From Sulfuricella sp. (lineage in GTDB: Bacteria > Pseudomonadota > Gammaproteobacteria > Burkholderiales > Sulfuricellaceae): a DNA stretch of 64,000 nt. Location: assembly GCA_023266195.1 (NCBI GenBank), contig JAHFRP010000009.1, positions 1-64,000 on the forward strand, written 5' to 3'. The position numbers and the translations under genes are program-made. Positions 29,070 to 40,840 of this stretch are shown one piece after another; the stretch's first letter is position 1; each line of letters opens with the position of its first letter. The notes under the pieces are model-generated. The model did no database searches, was not told where the DNA came from, and saw only the letters and a program-made list of their open reading frames with translations.

Positions 29070-29228
29070 AACCTTAAAATCTCAGTTCAAGCCACAGAGA
29101 TCACAGAGATGGCGCGGGTTTTTGGACATTTCCGTATTCACCAAATTGGTGAGAACAGTTAGCCCGCAACCCATTGTTTTTCCTCTGTGAACTCTGTGCT
29201 CTCCGTGGCTAAATGATTTTTCTAGGAT
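29070..29228. repeat. Long dispersed inverted repeat family A, copy 1
   Basis: aaccttaaaatctcagttcaagccacagagatcacagagatgg...cctctgtgaactctgtgctctccgtggctaaatgatttttctaggat; also at 38990, 39933 and 62981. Confidence 0.9.
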
Positions 29229-29232
29229 AAAA

Positions 29233-31653
29233 TCAGTGTTTGATTACGGCGGGTTCCGCTGCCGCTTCCACCGGCGGCATGACGGGCACCGCCGCCGGCT
29301 CCGGCAGCGCCTCCGGCTTACGCTCCAGAGCGTAGCCGAGCACCTCGTCGATCCACTTGACCGGATGGATATCCAGCCGGTTCTTGATGTTTTCCGGGAT
29401 ATCCACCAGATCCTTGACGTTTTCCTGCGGGATCAACACCGTCTTGATGCCGCCGCGGTGCGCGGCCAACAGCTTTTCCTTGAGCCCGCCGATCGGCAGC
29501 ACCTCGCCGCGCAGCGTGATCTCGCCGGTCATCGCCACGTTCGCCCGCACCGGGATGCCCGTCAGGATGGACACCATCGCAGTGGTGATGGCGATGCCCG
29601 CGCTCGGCCCGTCCTTCGGCGTAGCGCCTTCGGGCAGGTGCACGTGGATATCGTATTTCTGGTAAAAATCCTCCGGGATGCCGAGCAGGCGCGAACGGCT
29701 GCGCACCACGGAAAGCGCCGCCTGGATCGACTCCTGCATCACTTCGCCCAGTTTCCCGGTGGTGATCATCTTGCCCTTGCCCGGCAGCGCCACCGCCTCG
29801 ATGGTGAGCAGTTCGCCGCCCACCTCGGTCCAGGCGAGGCCCGTCACCTGGCCGACCTGATTGTTCTGCTCGGCGACGCCGTAGCTGTAACGCTGCACCC
29901 CAAGATATTTGTCGAGATTGCGCGAAGTCACCGCGATCTTGGCCTTGCCTTTCCGGAGCAGCAACGCCTTCACCACCTTGCGGCAGATCTTGGCGACTTC
30001 CCGCTCCAGGCTGCGCACGCCCGCCTCGCGCGTGTAATAGCGAACGATGTCGCGCACCGCGCTTTCGGCGATGCCGGCCTCTTCTTCTTTCAGTCCGTGC
30101 AGCTTCATCTGTTTTGGCAACAGATAGCGCATGGCGATGTTGATCTTCTCGTCTTCCGTGTAGCCCGACAGGCGAATCACCTCCATCCGGTCGAGCAACG
30201 GGCCCGGAATGTTCATGGTGTTGGCGGTGGCCACGAACATCACGTCCGACAGGTCGTATTCCACCTCGACGTAATGATCGACGAAGGTGTGGTTCTGCTC
30301 CGGGTCAAGCACTTCCAGCAGCGCCGAGGAAGGATCGCCGCGGAAATCCATGCCCATCTTGTCCACTTCGTCGAGCAGGAACAGCGGGTTGCGCACGCCG
30401 ACCTTGGTCATTCCCTGCAGCACCTTGCCCGGCATGGAACCGATGTAGGTGCGGCGATGGCCGCGAATCTCGGCCTCGTCGCGCACCCCGCCCAGCGCCA
30501 TGCGGATGAACTTGCGGTTGGTGGCGCGGGCGATGGACTGGCCGAGCGAGGTCTTGCCCACGCCGGGCGGCCCGACCAGGCACAGGATCGGCGCTTTCAG
30601 CTTATCCACGCGCTGCTGCACCGCGAGATACTCGACGATGCGTTCCTTGACCTTTTCCAGGCCGTAATGGTCCTTTTCCAGCACCCCTTCGGCCGCCTTG
30701 AGATCCTTGCTGATCTTGGTTTTCTTCTTCCACGGCAGGCCGGTGAGCACATCAATGAAGTTGCGCACCACCGTGGCTTCGGCCGACATCGGCGACATCA
30801 GGCGCAGCTTCTTCAGCTCGCCTTCGGCCTTGACCAGCGCCTCCTTGGGCATTTGTGCGGCCTTGATCTTTTTCTCCAGCTCGTCCAGGTCCGAGCCTTC
30901 CTCCAGTTCGCCCAGCTCTTTCTGGATCGCCTTGACCTGCTCGTTCAGGTAATACTCGCGCTGGCTTTTTTCCATCTGCCGCTTGACGCGGCCGCGGATG
31001 CGTTTTTCCACCTGAAGGATATCGATTTCCGCGTCGAGAATGCCGAGCATGTGCTCAAGACGCTTGTGCACGCCGAACATTTCCAGGATTTCCTGTTTTT
31101 GCTCGATTTTTAGCGGCAAGTGCGCGGCGATGGTATCGGCCAGCCGGCCGGCCTCGTCGATGCTGGCGAGGGAGGTCAGGATCTCGGGCGGAATTTTCTT
31201 GTTCAACTTGACGTACTGATCGAACTGCGCAAACAGCCCGCGCCGCAGAGCCTCGGCTTCGTGTGCTTCGCCGTCTTCCGTCGCGATCAGCTCGGCTTCG
31301 GCAGTGAAATGGGTCTTGAGGTCGGCAAAGCTGGCCACCTTGGCGCGCTGGCTGCCTTCCACCAGCACTTTGACCGTGCCGTCCGGCAACTTGAGCATTT
31401 GCAGGATGCTGGCCATGCAGCCCACCTCGTACAGGTCCTCCGGCACGGGTTCATCCTTGGCGGCGGACTTCTGCGCCACCAGCATGATGTGCTTGCCGGA
31501 TTCCATGGCGGCTTCCAGCGCCTTGATGGATTTGGGACGGCCGACGAACAGCGGAATCACCATATGAGGGAACACCACCACGTCGCGCAGCGGCAACAGC
31601 GGCAAGGTCACGGATTGGTCGGTCGTATCGTTGGGTATATTCATGGGGTCCAC
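29233..31653 (-). CDS. lon: ATP-dependent protease La
   Basis: [50 protein letters not shown]; catalytic region [11 protein letters not shown]. Confidence 0.97.
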   Translation of the reverse strand: MDPMNIPNDTTDQSVTLPLLPLRDVVVFPHMVIPLFVGRPKSIKALEAAMESGKHIMLVAQKSAAKDEPVPEDLYEVGCMASILQMLKLPDGTVKVLVEGSQRAKVASFADLKTHFTAEAELIATEDGEAHEAEALRRGLFAQFDQYVKLNKKIPPEILTSLASIDEAGRLADTIAAHLPLKIEQKQEILEMFGVHKRLEHMLGILDAEIDILQVEKRIRGRVKRQMEKSQREYYLNEQVKAIQKELGELEEGSDLDELEKKIKAAQMPKEALVKAEGELKKLRLMSPMSAEATVVRNFIDVLTGLPWKKKTKISKDLKAAEGVLEKDHYGLEKVKERIVEYLAVQQRVDKLKAPILCLVGPPGVGKTSLGQSIARATNRKFIRMALGGVRDEAEIRGHRRTYIGSMPGKVLQGMTKVGVRNPLFLLDEVDKMGMDFRGDPSSALLEVLDPEQNHTFVDHYVEVEYDLSDVMFVATANTMNIPGPLLDRMEVIRLSGYTEDEKINIAMRYLLPKQMKLHGLKEEEAGIAESAVRDIVRYYTREAGVRSLEREVAKICRKVVKALLLRKGKAKIAVTSRNLDKYLGVQRYSYGVAEQNNQVGQVTGLAWTEVGGELLTIEAVALPGKGKMITTGKLGEVMQESIQAALSVVRSRSRLLGIPEDFYQKYDIHVHLPEGATPKDGPSAGIAITTAMVSILTGIPVRANVAMTGEITLRGEVLPIGGLKEKLLAAHRGGIKTVLIPQENVKDLVDIPENIKNRLDIHPVKWIDEVLGYALERKPEALPEPAAVPVMPPVEAAAEPAVIKH

Positions 31654-31795
31654 CTCTAAAACAGCATATCCAGGTCAGAAGGTAGGGGCGGCATCGCCAC
31701 AATTCAAGCAATGCCGGAAAAAATTCGGAACGCCGCACCGGGGCGGCCAAACCAGCCGCCGCTGGAGAAGCGGCGGCAAAACGGGCATGTTTGCG

Positions 31796-33061
<1,266 letters not shown>

Positions 33062-33088
33062 TTTCAGTTTCCTAAGTTGTTGGGGCAG

Positions 33089-33718
33089 TTAGCCCGCGAT
33101 ATCGTTACGGCTGGCCAGCACCTTGTCCACCAGACCGTATTTCGCCGCTTCCTCGCCGCTCATGAAATTGTCGCGGTCGGTATCGCTTTCGATGGTTTTG
33201 ACGGATTGCCCGGTGTGATGCGCCAGCATGGAATTCAGGCGCTCCCTCAAGTATAGGATTTCCTTGGCGTGAATCTCGATGTCGGACGCCTGGCCCTGGA
33301 AACCGCCCATCGGCTGATGGATCATCACGCGCGAATTCGGCAGGCAAAAACGCTTGCCCTTGGCGCCCGCGGCGAGCAGGAACGCGCCCATGCTGGCGGC
33401 CTGACCCAGGCACAGAGTGCTGATATCGGGCTTGATGAACTGCATGGTGTCGTAAATCGCCATGCCGGCAGTCACGGAGCCGCCGGGAGAATTGATGTAG
33501 AAAAAAATATCCTTGTCCGGGTTTTCCGATTCCAGGAATAGCATCTGCGCCACGATCACGTTGGCAGTCGCGTCGTTGACCGGGCCGACCAGGAAGATCA
33601 CCCGCTCCTTGAGCAGGCGCGAATAAATATCGAACGCACGTTCGCCGCGCCCGCTCTGCTCGATCACCATCGGGATCAAGCCGAGATTTTGCGGCTCCCA
33701 GTTCTGGTTATGCATCAT
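33089..33718 (-). CDS. clpP: ATP-dependent Clp protease proteolytic subunit
   Basis: [40 protein letters not shown]; start refined to 33718. Confidence 0.96.
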   Translation of the reverse strand: MMHNQNWEPQNLGLIPMVIEQSGRGERAFDIYSRLLKERVIFLVGPVNDATANVIVAQMLFLESENPDKDIFFYINSPGGSVTAGMAIYDTMQFIKPDISTLCLGQAASMGAFLLAAGAKGKRFCLPNSRVMIHQPMGGFQGQASDIEIHAKEILYLRERLNSMLAHHTGQSVKTIESDTDRDNFMSGEEAAKYGLVDKVLASRNDIAG

Positions 33719-35037
33719 TGAGCATTCCCCATCATGTCGTCGAAATCGACCGTAACGTCCGTCACCTTGGCGTGCTCCAGCGCCCACGCCACCACATTGT
33801 CTTCCATTACCAGGGATTCGACTTCGGCCAGCCGGTTCGGTTCCGAGTAATACCACGCAACCACCTGCCCAGGCTGTTCGTAGCTCTCGGCGAATTCGCC
33901 CACCAGGGCGCGCACCTGCTCGGGCTGGGCCTGCAGCTGGTTCACCTGGACCAGTTCCGCCAGGATCAGGCCGAGACTGACACGCCGGCGCGCCTGGTCT
34001 TCGAACAGATGGGCCGGGAACGAAATATCGCCCATGTTCATGCCGCGTGCCCGCATATCCTCCCCAGCGCGCTGGCGCAGATTGTCGATCTCCATTTCGA
34101 TCAGCGCCTTGGGCAGCTCCAGCGGCGTCGCGTCGAGCAGAGCCTGCATCACAAGCTCCTTGACCCGGCCGGTGACGCGCTTTTTCACTTCGCGCTCCAG
34201 GTTGGCCTTGATCTCGCTGCGCATCTGGTCCAGGCTGCCGTTCTCGACACCCATGGAACGGGCGAAATCGGCATCGACTTCCGGCAGCTTCGGCGCCGCC
34301 ACCTGGTTCAGCGTGACGGCGAAAGTCACGGTCTTGCCGGCCAGTTCCTTGGCATGATAGTCGTCGGGAAAGGTTAACTCAAACGTTTTGCTCTCGCCCG
34401 CCTTCATGCCGACGATCGGCCCCTCGAAATCCTTCAACGTCCTGCCTTCGCCCAGCACCAGCCGGTAGCCTTGCGCCTGGCCGCCCTGGAATTCCTCGCC
34501 GTCCAGCGTGCCGCGGTAATCGATGGTCACCTGGTCGCCGTCGGCCGCAGTCCGTTCCGCCGGCTCGTAGCCGACGCGCTGCTTGCGCAGGATCTCGATG
34601 GTCTTGTCCACTTCCGCGTCACCCACCGCCACCTGAGGACGCTCGATGGCCGAGGCGCCGATGTCGCCCACGGCAACTTCCGGGTACACCTCGAAAGTCG
34701 CGGTGAATTCCAGTTCGACGGAATCGCCTTCCGCCGGCCTGGCTTCGATCCGCGGATAGCCAGCCACTTTCAAGTTCTGCGCCCTGACCGCTTCGGCGAA
34801 GTTTTTCTGCACCGATTCGCCCAGCACTTCCTGGCGGACCTGGCCGCTATACTGCTGCGCCACCATTTTCATCGGCACCTTGCCGGGACGGAAACCATCC
34901 ATCTTCACCGTGCGCGCCAGCCGCTTCAGCCTGTTTCCCACTTCCGCTTCCATGCCGGCGAGCGACACCGCCAGATTGAGCGTCCGTTCCAGTTGGCTGG
35001 CGTTTCCAGCAGTTCCCGCAGTCGTTTCCATTTCCAT
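33715..35037 (-). CDS. tig: Trigger factor
   Basis: Ribosome-binding [16 protein letters not shown]-like centre; upstream of clpP with 4-nt overlap. Confidence 0.95.
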   Translation of the reverse strand: MEMETTAGTAGNASQLERTLNLAVSLAGMEAEVGNRLKRLARTVKMDGFRPGKVPMKMVAQQYSGQVRQEVLGESVQKNFAEAVRAQNLKVAGYPRIEARPAEGDSVELEFTATFEVYPEVAVGDIGASAIERPQVAVGDAEVDKTIEILRKQRVGYEPAERTAADGDQVTIDYRGTLDGEEFQGGQAQGYRLVLGEGRTLKDFEGPIVGMKAGESKTFELTFPDDYHAKELAGKTVTFAVTLNQVAAPKLPEVDADFARSMGVENGSLDQMRSEIKANLEREVKKRVTGRVKELVMQALLDATPLELPKALIEMEIDNLRQRAGEDMRARGMNMGDISFPAHLFEDQARRRVSLGLILAELVQVNQLQAQPEQVRALVGEFAESYEQPGQVVAWYYSEPNRLAEVESLVMEDNVVAWALEHAKVTDVTVDFDDMMGNAQ

Positions 35038-35062
35038 TCCCCAAATTTTAAAGTCTGTCAGC

Positions 35063-35147
35063 TGGTGCGAAAGGGGGGACTCGAACCCCCACGCCGTAAA
35101 GCGCTGGAACCTAAATCCAGTGCGTCTACCAATTCCGCCACTTTCGC
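35063..35147 (-). tRNA. tRNA-Leu(TAG)
   Basis: Reverse complement GCGAAAGTGGCGGAATTGGTAGACGCACTGGATTTAGGTTCCAGCGC...GGGGGTTCGAGTCCCCCCTTTCGCACCA. Confidence 0.96.
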
Positions 35148-35230
35148 TAAAACTGTTAGTGTAATATATTCAACGCCCGGCTGTCAGCTTCCCGCTTCGC
35201 TTTGCGCGCACAATCAGGCCTGGAACCCCG

Positions 35231-36043
35231 ATGTCTAAACACTATGAAAATTTTCCGGTAGCCTCGATTCTGCTGCCCGCCAGGCTGCGCCGCCCGGTCG
35301 GCGTCGTTTACGCCTTCGCCCGCGCGGCGGACGACTTCGCCGACGAGGGCGACATCGGCGACGATGCGCGCCTGGCGCTTCTCGACGGCTTTCGCGACGA
35401 ACTCGATCGGATTGCCGCCGGAACGCCGCCGCAGACGCCGCTGTTCCACGACCTGGCGGAAATCGCGAGCCGTTACCGGCTGCCGTTGCAGCCGTTTTAC
35501 GACCTGCTCGACGCTTTTTCGCAGGATGTCGTCAAGAAACGCTATGCCCACTTCGGCGAAGTGATGGATTACTGCCGCCGCTCCGCCAACCCGGTCGGCC
35601 TGCTCCTGCTGCACCTCTACGGCGCGGCGACCGAGCGCAACATCGGCTATTCCAACGCCATTTGCTCCAGCCTGCAGCTGATCAATTTCTTGCAGGACAT
35701 CGCCATCGATTACCACGAAAAGGGGCGAATCTACCTGCCCCAGGACGAGATGGCCAAATACCGCATCGCCGAGGCGCACATCGCACGCGGCGCCGGTTTC
35801 GGCCAGTGGCAGCCGTTCATGCATTTCCAGATCGAGCGCGCGCGCAAGCTGCTGCAGGCGGGCGCACCGCTGGGCAAGGTGCTGCGCGGCCGGATCGGCC
35901 TGGAAATGCGCATGATCGTCATGGGCGGCGAAGCCATCCTGCGCAAACTGCACAAATCGGGCGGCGACATTTTCCAGGACCGGCCGGTGCTCAAGGCCGG
36001 CGACTGGGTATTCATGCTTTACCGCGCACTGCGCGCGAAATAA
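35231..36043 (+). CDS. hpnC: Squalene synthase HpnC
   Basis: HYENFPVASILLPARLRRPVGVVYAFARAADDFADEGD; first of the HpnC-D-E order. Confidence 0.9.
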   Translation: MSKHYENFPVASILLPARLRRPVGVVYAFARAADDFADEGDIGDDARLALLDGFRDELDRIAAGTPPQTPLFHDLAEIASRYRLPLQPFYDLLDAFSQDVVKKRYAHFGEVMDYCRRSANPVGLLLLHLYGAATERNIGYSNAICSSLQLINFLQDIAIDYHEKGRIYLPQDEMAKYRIAEAHIARGAGFGQWQPFMHFQIERARKLLQAGAPLGKVLRGRIGLEMRMIVMGGEAILRKLHKSGGDIFQDRPVLKAGDWVFMLYRALRAK

Positions 36044-36053
36044 GGAAAATTTT

Positions 36054-36887
36054 TTGACCCCGGATCAATACTGCCAGGAAAAAGCCGCTAAAAGCGGCTC
36101 CAGTTTCTACTACAGCTTCATGTTCCTGCCGCCGCCCCGGCGGCACGCGATCGTCGCGCTCTATGCCTTCTGCCGCGAGGTGGACGACGTGGTCGACGAT
36201 TGCACCGACGCGGCCGTGGCGCAAGCCAAGCTGGCGTGGTGGCGCAACGAAGTCGCCAACCTCTACGCCGGCCGGCCCGAGCACCCGGTCGGCCAGGCCC
36301 TGGCACCGCTGGTCGGCGAATTCGGCCTGCCCGCCGCGGAACTGGAAGAAATCATTGCCGGCATGGAAATGGATCTGGCCTACAACCGCTACGCCGATTT
36401 CGACCAGCTGCAACTGTATTGCCACCGCGTCGCCGGCGTGGTCGGCCAGTTGTCGGCGCGGATATTCGGCTATCGGGACGCACGCACCGAACAATACGCG
36501 CACGACCTCGGGCTGGCGTTCCAGCTCACCAACATCGTCCGCGACGTCGGCGAAGATGCGCGGCGCAACCGCATCTACCTGCCGCTGGACGAACTGGCGC
36601 GGTTCGGCGTCAGCGAAACCGACATCCTGCACGGCCGGGAGACGGAAAAGTTCACTCGGCTGATGGCATTCCAGGCCGAACGCGCGAACCAATATTACGC
36701 ACGGGCATTCGCCGCCCTGCCCCAGGCCGACCGCAAGAGCCAGCGCGCCGGCCTGATCATGGCGGCGATCTACCGCACCGTGCTGGACGAAGTCGGCCGC
36801 GACGGCTATCGCGTGCTGAGCCGGCGCGTCTCGCTGACCCCGATCAGAAAACTGTGGATCGCCTTCAAGACCGCGCTGCGCGAATGA
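36054..36887 (+). CDS. hpnD: Presqualene diphosphate synthase HpnD
   Basis: SSFYYSFMFLPPPRRHAIVALYAFCREVDDVVDD. Confidence 0.9.
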   Translation: MTPDQYCQEKAAKSGSSFYYSFMFLPPPRRHAIVALYAFCREVDDVVDDCTDAAVAQAKLAWWRNEVANLYAGRPEHPVGQALAPLVGEFGLPAAELEEIIAGMEMDLAYNRYADFDQLQLYCHRVAGVVGQLSARIFGYRDARTEQYAHDLGLAFQLTNIVRDVGEDARRNRIYLPLDELARFGVSETDILHGRETEKFTRLMAFQAERANQYYARAFAALPQADRKSQRAGLIMAAIYRTVLDEVGRDGYRVLSRRVSLTPIRKLWIAFKTALRE

Positions 36888-38170
36888 AAACCGCAGTCAT
36901 CGGCGCCGGCTACGCCGGCCTGGCGGCGGCGGTGGAGCTAGCCGCGCACGGCGTCCCGGTCAGCGTATTCGAAGCGGCCAAACAGCTGGGCGGGCGGGCC
37001 CGGCGGGTGGAGCATCGCGGGCTGGCGCTGGACAACGGCCAGCACATCTTCCTCGGCGCCTACCGCGAAACGCTGCGCCTGATGCGCCAGGCCGGCGCCG
37101 ACCCCGACGCGCTGCTGCGGCGGCTGCCGTTGCAGCTGGCCATTCCGGGCCGCTTCAGCCTGCGGGCCGCGCCGCTGCCCGCCCCGCTGCATCTGGCGCT
37201 GGGACTGATCGCGGCGCGCGGCCTGCGCCTGGGTGAGCGCCTCGCCGCCGTGCGCTTCATGAGCGCGATGCGCCGCCTGAATTTCCAGCTGGAGCGCGAC
37301 ACCGGCGCCGCCGCGCTGCTGGAAGAATACGGCCAGACCGGCAACCTGCGCCTTTACCTGTGGGAGCCGCTGTGCGTCGCCTCGCTCAACACCCCGCTCG
37401 CCACCGCCTCGGCGCAAACATTCCTCAACGTGCTGCGCGACGGCCTGGCCGGCAGCCGGGCCGACAGCGACCTGCTGCTGCCCCTGGCGGACCTGACCGA
37501 ATTGTTTCCGGCCCGCGCGGCGGCTTATCTCGAACGCTGCGGCGGCAGCATCGCGCTGTCGCGGCCGGTGCGCTCGGTGCGGGCCGAAGCGGACGGCTTC
37601 ACCCTGGAAACCGACCAGGGATGCTCCCGCTTCGACCGCGTCGTCTGCGCGGTGCCGCCGCAGCGCCTGGCCGCGCTCACCGCCGACCTGCCGCAGCTGG
37701 CCGCGGCGAGGGCGCAGATCGCCCGCTTCGGCTACCAGCCGATCTATACCGTCTTTTTGCAATACCCCGCGGCGACGCGCCTGCCCCAGCCGATGATCGG
37801 CCTGTGCGGCGGCGTCGCGCAGTGGCTGTTCGACCACGGCCAGATGGGCCGTGCGGCCGGACTGGTCTGCGCGGTGATCAGCGCGGAGGGACCGCACCAG
37901 GCGCTCGGCCACGACGAGCTGGCGCAGCGCGTTGACGGCGAACTGCGTGCGGCGCTGCCCGGCCTGCCGCCGCCGCTGTGGCACAAGGCGATCGCGGAAA
38001 AACGCGCCACCTTCGCCTGCACGCCCGGCCTGGAACGCCCGGACCAATCCACGCCGCTCGCTAATTTTTTTCTCGCCGGCGACTATACCGCCGGCGATTA
38101 CCCCGCCACGCTCGAAGGCGCGGTCAGAAGTGGGGTAAAATGCGCAAAACTTATCCTGGGAAAGCCATGA
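36884..38170 (+). CDS. hpnE: Hydroxysqualene dehydroxylase HpnE
   Basis: MKTAVIGAGYAGLAAAVELAAHGVPVSVFEAAKQLGGRARR (FAD-dependent); ATGA overlap with hpnD. Confidence 0.9.
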   Translation: MKTAVIGAGYAGLAAAVELAAHGVPVSVFEAAKQLGGRARRVEHRGLALDNGQHIFLGAYRETLRLMRQAGADPDALLRRLPLQLAIPGRFSLRAAPLPAPLHLALGLIAARGLRLGERLAAVRFMSAMRRLNFQLERDTGAAALLEEYGQTGNLRLYLWEPLCVASLNTPLATASAQTFLNVLRDGLAGSRADSDLLLPLADLTELFPARAAAYLERCGGSIALSRPVRSVRAEADGFTLETDQGCSRFDRVVCAVPPQRLAALTADLPQLAAARAQIARFGYQPIYTVFLQYPAATRLPQPMIGLCGGVAQWLFDHGQMGRAAGLVCAVISAEGPHQALGHDELAQRVDGELRAALPGLPPPLWHKAIAEKRATFACTPGLERPDQSTPLANFFLAGDYTAGDYPATLEGAVRSGVKCAKLILGKP

Positions 38171-38916
38171 AAAACTATCAAGCCCCGCAAGACCTGCTCA
38201 AGGATCGCGTCATTCTCGTCACCGGCGCGGGCCAGGGCATCGGCAAGACCGCCGCCCTCGCTTTCGCCGCCCACGGCGCCACGGTGATCCTGCACGGCCG
38301 TTCGGTGAAGAGACTGGAAGCGGTGTACGACGAGATCGAGGCGGCGGGACATCCGCAAGCGGCGATCTTCCCGCTCGACCTGAACAAGGCGGAGGACAAG
38401 GATTTCACGGCGATGGCCGCCGGCATCGGCGAGCAGTTGGGACGGCTCGACGGCATCCTGCACAATGCCGCCAAGATGGACCGGCCGCAGCCGCTGGAAG
38501 ACCAGCCGCTGGACCAATGGCTGCAACTCCTGCGCGTCAACCTGGCCGCGCCTTTCGCCCTGACCCGCGCCTGCCTGCCGCTGCTGAAAAAGGCGCCGGA
38601 TGCGTCGATCGTGATGACCTCGGAAACCCACGGCCACAACCCCAGCGCTTTCTGGGGCGGCTTCGCGGTCGCCAAGAGCGGAGTGGAAACGCTGGTGAAC
38701 ATCTGGGCGCAGGAACTGGCCCCCCATCCCAGCGTGCGCATCAACGCGATCATCCCCGGCCCGGTGCAATCGCCGCAGCGCAGCCGCACCCACCCCGGCG
38801 AACGCAAGGACAGCCTGCCCCTGCCGGAAACACTGATGCCGCTTTATCTTTACCTGATGGGGCCGGACAGCCGCGGCGCCAGCGGCCGGATCGTCGATGC
38901 CGCGGCGAAGCGGTGA
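38167..38916 (+). CDS. SDR family oxidoreductase (YciK-like)
   Basis: ILVTGAGQGIGKTAALAFAAHGATVILHGR; ATGA overlap with hpnE; start refined to 38167. Confidence 0.82.
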   Translation: MKNYQAPQDLLKDRVILVTGAGQGIGKTAALAFAAHGATVILHGRSVKRLEAVYDEIEAAGHPQAAIFPLDLNKAEDKDFTAMAAGIGEQLGRLDGILHNAAKMDRPQPLEDQPLDQWLQLLRVNLAAPFALTRACLPLLKKAPDASIVMTSETHGHNPSAFWGGFAVAKSGVETLVNIWAQELAPHPSVRINAIIPGPVQSPQRSRTHPGERKDSLPLPETLMPLYLYLMGPDSRGASGRIVDAAAKR

Positions 38917-38933
38917 AGTAATTTGACGGAGCT

Positions 38934-38959
38934 GTAGGTGCGACTTCATTCGCACCTAC
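38934..38959. repeat. Short palindrome downstream of the SDR gene (family E)
   Basis: GTAGGTGCGA-CTTCAT-TCGCACCTAC perfect hairpin; second copy at 39877 through the duplication. Confidence 0.8.
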
Positions 38960-38989
38960 AAGACCTGCCTGGTGGCAAGCGGAAAAATC

Positions 38990-39157
38990 AACCTTAAAAT
39001 CTCAGTTCAAGCCACAGAGAACACAGAGAACACAGAGATGGCGCGGGTTTTTGGTCATTTCCGTATTCACCAAATTGGTGAGAACAGTTAGCCCGCAACC
39101 CATTGTTTTTCCTCTGTTAACTCTGTGCTCTCCGTGGCTAAATGATTTTTCTAGGAT
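38990..39157. repeat. Long dispersed inverted repeat family A, copy 2
   Basis: aaccttaaaatctcagttcaagccacagagaacacagagaacacagagatgg...ctctgtgctctccgtggctaaatgatttttctaggat. Confidence 0.9.
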
Positions 39158-39198
39158 CAAATCACATGCGGCGAAGCCGCACAACCACCGTTCACCGC

Positions 39199-39484
39199 TC
39201 ACCGCAGGAAAAACTCCAGCTTTTCCCGCCCGACTTCGATCAAGTCCCCGTCCTGCAACGCCTGAAGTCCTTCGCCGATAGCCTGGCCGTTGACTCGCGC
39301 GGGCTTGTTCCCTTCGACATGGGCGATGAAATAGCCCTGCGGCCGGCGCATGATCACGGCGGTTTGCAGACCGGTCGCACCAAAGGTTTTTAGCGGCTGT
39401 TCCAGTTCGATTTCGTTTTCGGCGAATTTGCCGTGAAGGTCCCGCACCCCGCCCAAGGGGAAACCGGAGCGACGCGACGCCCGT
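39199..39484 (-). pseudogene. Truncated 3' fragment of the FHA gene created by the duplication
   Basis: Identical to the C-terminal coding end of 40142..40834; its 5' part is replaced by antisense SDR sequence at the junction. Confidence 0.88.
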
Positions 39485-39859
39485 CTGGCCGCGCCTTTCG
39501 CCCTGACCCGCGCCTGCCTGCCGCTGCTGAAAAAGGCGCCGGATGCGTCGATCGTGATGACCTCGGAAACCCACGGCCACAACCCCAGCGCTTTCTGGGG
39601 CGGCTTCGCGGTCGCCAAGAGCGGAGTGGAAACGCTGGTGAACATCTGGGCGCAGGAACTGGCCCCCCATCCCAGCGTGCGCATCAACGCGATCATCCCC
39701 GGCCCGGTGCAATCGCCGCAGCGCAGCCGCACCCACCCCGGCGAACGCAAGGACAGCCTGCCCCTGCCGGAAACACTGATGCCGCTTTATCTTTACCTGA
39801 TGGGGCCGGACAGCCGCGGCGCCAGCGGCCGGATCGTCGATGCCGCGGCGAAGCGGTGA
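39485..39859 (+). pseudogene. Truncated 3' fragment of the SDR gene created by the duplication
   Basis: Identical to 38542..38916 (LAAPFALTRACLPLLKKAPDASIVMTSETHGHN...); lacks the Rossmann N-terminus. Confidence 0.88.
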
Positions 39860-39932
39860 AGTAATTTGACGGAGCTGTAGGTGCGACTTCATTCGCACCT
39901 ACAAGACCTGCCTGGTGGCAAGCGGAAAAATC

Positions 39933-40100
39933 AACCTTAAAATCTCAGTTCAAGCCACAGAGAACACAGAGAACACAGAGATGGCGCGGGTTTTTGGTCA
40001 TTTCCGTATTCACCAAATTGGTGAGAACAGTTAGCCCGCAACCCATTGTTTTTCCTCTGTTAACTCTGTGCTCTCCGTGGCTAAATGATTTTTCTAGGAT
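39933..40100. repeat. Long dispersed inverted repeat family A, copy 3 (inside duplication copy 2)
   Basis: Identical to 38990..39157. Confidence 0.9.
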
Positions 40101-40141
40101 CAAATCACATGCGGCGAAGCCGCACAACCACCGTTCACCGC

Positions 40142-40834
40142 TCACCGCAGGAAAAACTCCAGCTTTTCCCGCCCGACTTCGATCAAGTCCCCGTCCTGCA
40201 ACGCCTGAAGTCCTTCGCCGATAGCCTGGCCGTTGACTCGCGCGGGCTTGTTCCCTTCGACATGGGCGATGAAATAGCCCTGCGGCCGGCGCATGATCAC
40301 GGCGGTTTGCAGACCGGTCGCACCAAAGGTTTTTAGCGGCTGTTCCAGTTCGATTTCGTTTTCGGCGAATTTGCCGTGAAGGTCCCGCACCCCGCCCAAG
40401 GGGAAACCGGAGCGACGCGACGCCCGTGCAGTCGGCACGAGTGCCGGCCGCCCCCCTGTTTTTTCGGCCGCATCGCGCGCGATGCCGATCTCCAGGTTGG
40501 TCGTGTTGATCATCAGGGTGCGGTCGAAATCCATCTCCGGATTGGCTTTGGCGTTGACGTATTTAATTTGGTACGCATCGAGGCCGATCACGTCGCCGTT
40601 TTGCAGGATGTGCCGGCTGACGCGGCCACCGTTGACGGTGGAACCGTTGGTGCTGCCGATGTCCTCGAAAATGTGGTCGTTGCCGACAGTCTGGATCGCG
40701 GCGTGCTCCTTGCTCACGCCCGGACTGTCGAGCTGGATGTCGTTGCCGGCTCTGCGCCCGATAGCGATGCGCGCCTTGTCGATAAAATGATTGCCGACCA
40801 CCGCGCCGTTCAGGGTAACCACCAGTTTCGCCAT
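40142..40834 (-). CDS. FHA-domain protein with a second, degenerate FHA-like domain
   Basis: IAIGRRAGNDIQLDSPGVSKEHAAIQ..DIGSTNGSTVNG; C-terminal GYFIAHVEGNKPARVNGQAIGEGLQALQDGDLIEVGREKLEFFLR. Confidence 0.88.
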   Translation of the reverse strand: MAKLVVTLNGAVVGNHFIDKARIAIGRRAGNDIQLDSPGVSKEHAAIQTVGNDHIFEDIGSTNGSTVNGGRVSRHILQNGDVIGLDAYQIKYVNAKANPEMDFDRTLMINTTNLEIGIARDAAEKTGGRPALVPTARASRRSGFPLGGVRDLHGKFAENEIELEQPLKTFGATGLQTAVIMRRPQGYFIAHVEGNKPARVNGQAIGEGLQALQDGDLIEVGREKLEFFLR

Positions 40835-40840
40835 TTTCCT

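Larger units (their letters stand above)
38542..39484. repeat. 943-bp perfect tandem duplication, copy 1
   Basis: Unit ctggccgcgcctttcgccc...gacgcgacgcccgt repeated immediately at 39485..40427 with no difference seen by eye. Confidence 0.95.
39485..40427. repeat. 943-bp perfect tandem duplication, copy 2
   Basis: See copy 1; constant offset of 943 bp checked at several landmarks. Confidence 0.95.

Noticed and set aside
29079-29228. CACAGAG repeats considered as a CRISPR-like array
   Set aside because: Units are 9 nt, inverted in two arms with no unique spacers; it is a palindromic element, and no cas genes are present.
39199-39750. 183-aa minus ORF that looks like a new FHA fusion
   Set aside because: N-terminal half is antisense SDR sequence joined at the duplication breakpoint; treated as a truncated FHA remnant.
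39002-39898. 298-aa minus ORF ending in LCVLCVLCGLN
   Set aside because: Chimera of antisense SDR, FHA fragment and family A repeat created by the tandem duplication; the LCVLC peptide is CACAGAG repeat translation.
38542-40427. Duplication considered as a mobile-element insertion
   Set aside because: No transposase, terminal inverted repeats or target-site duplication; structure is a simple head-to-tail tandem copy.
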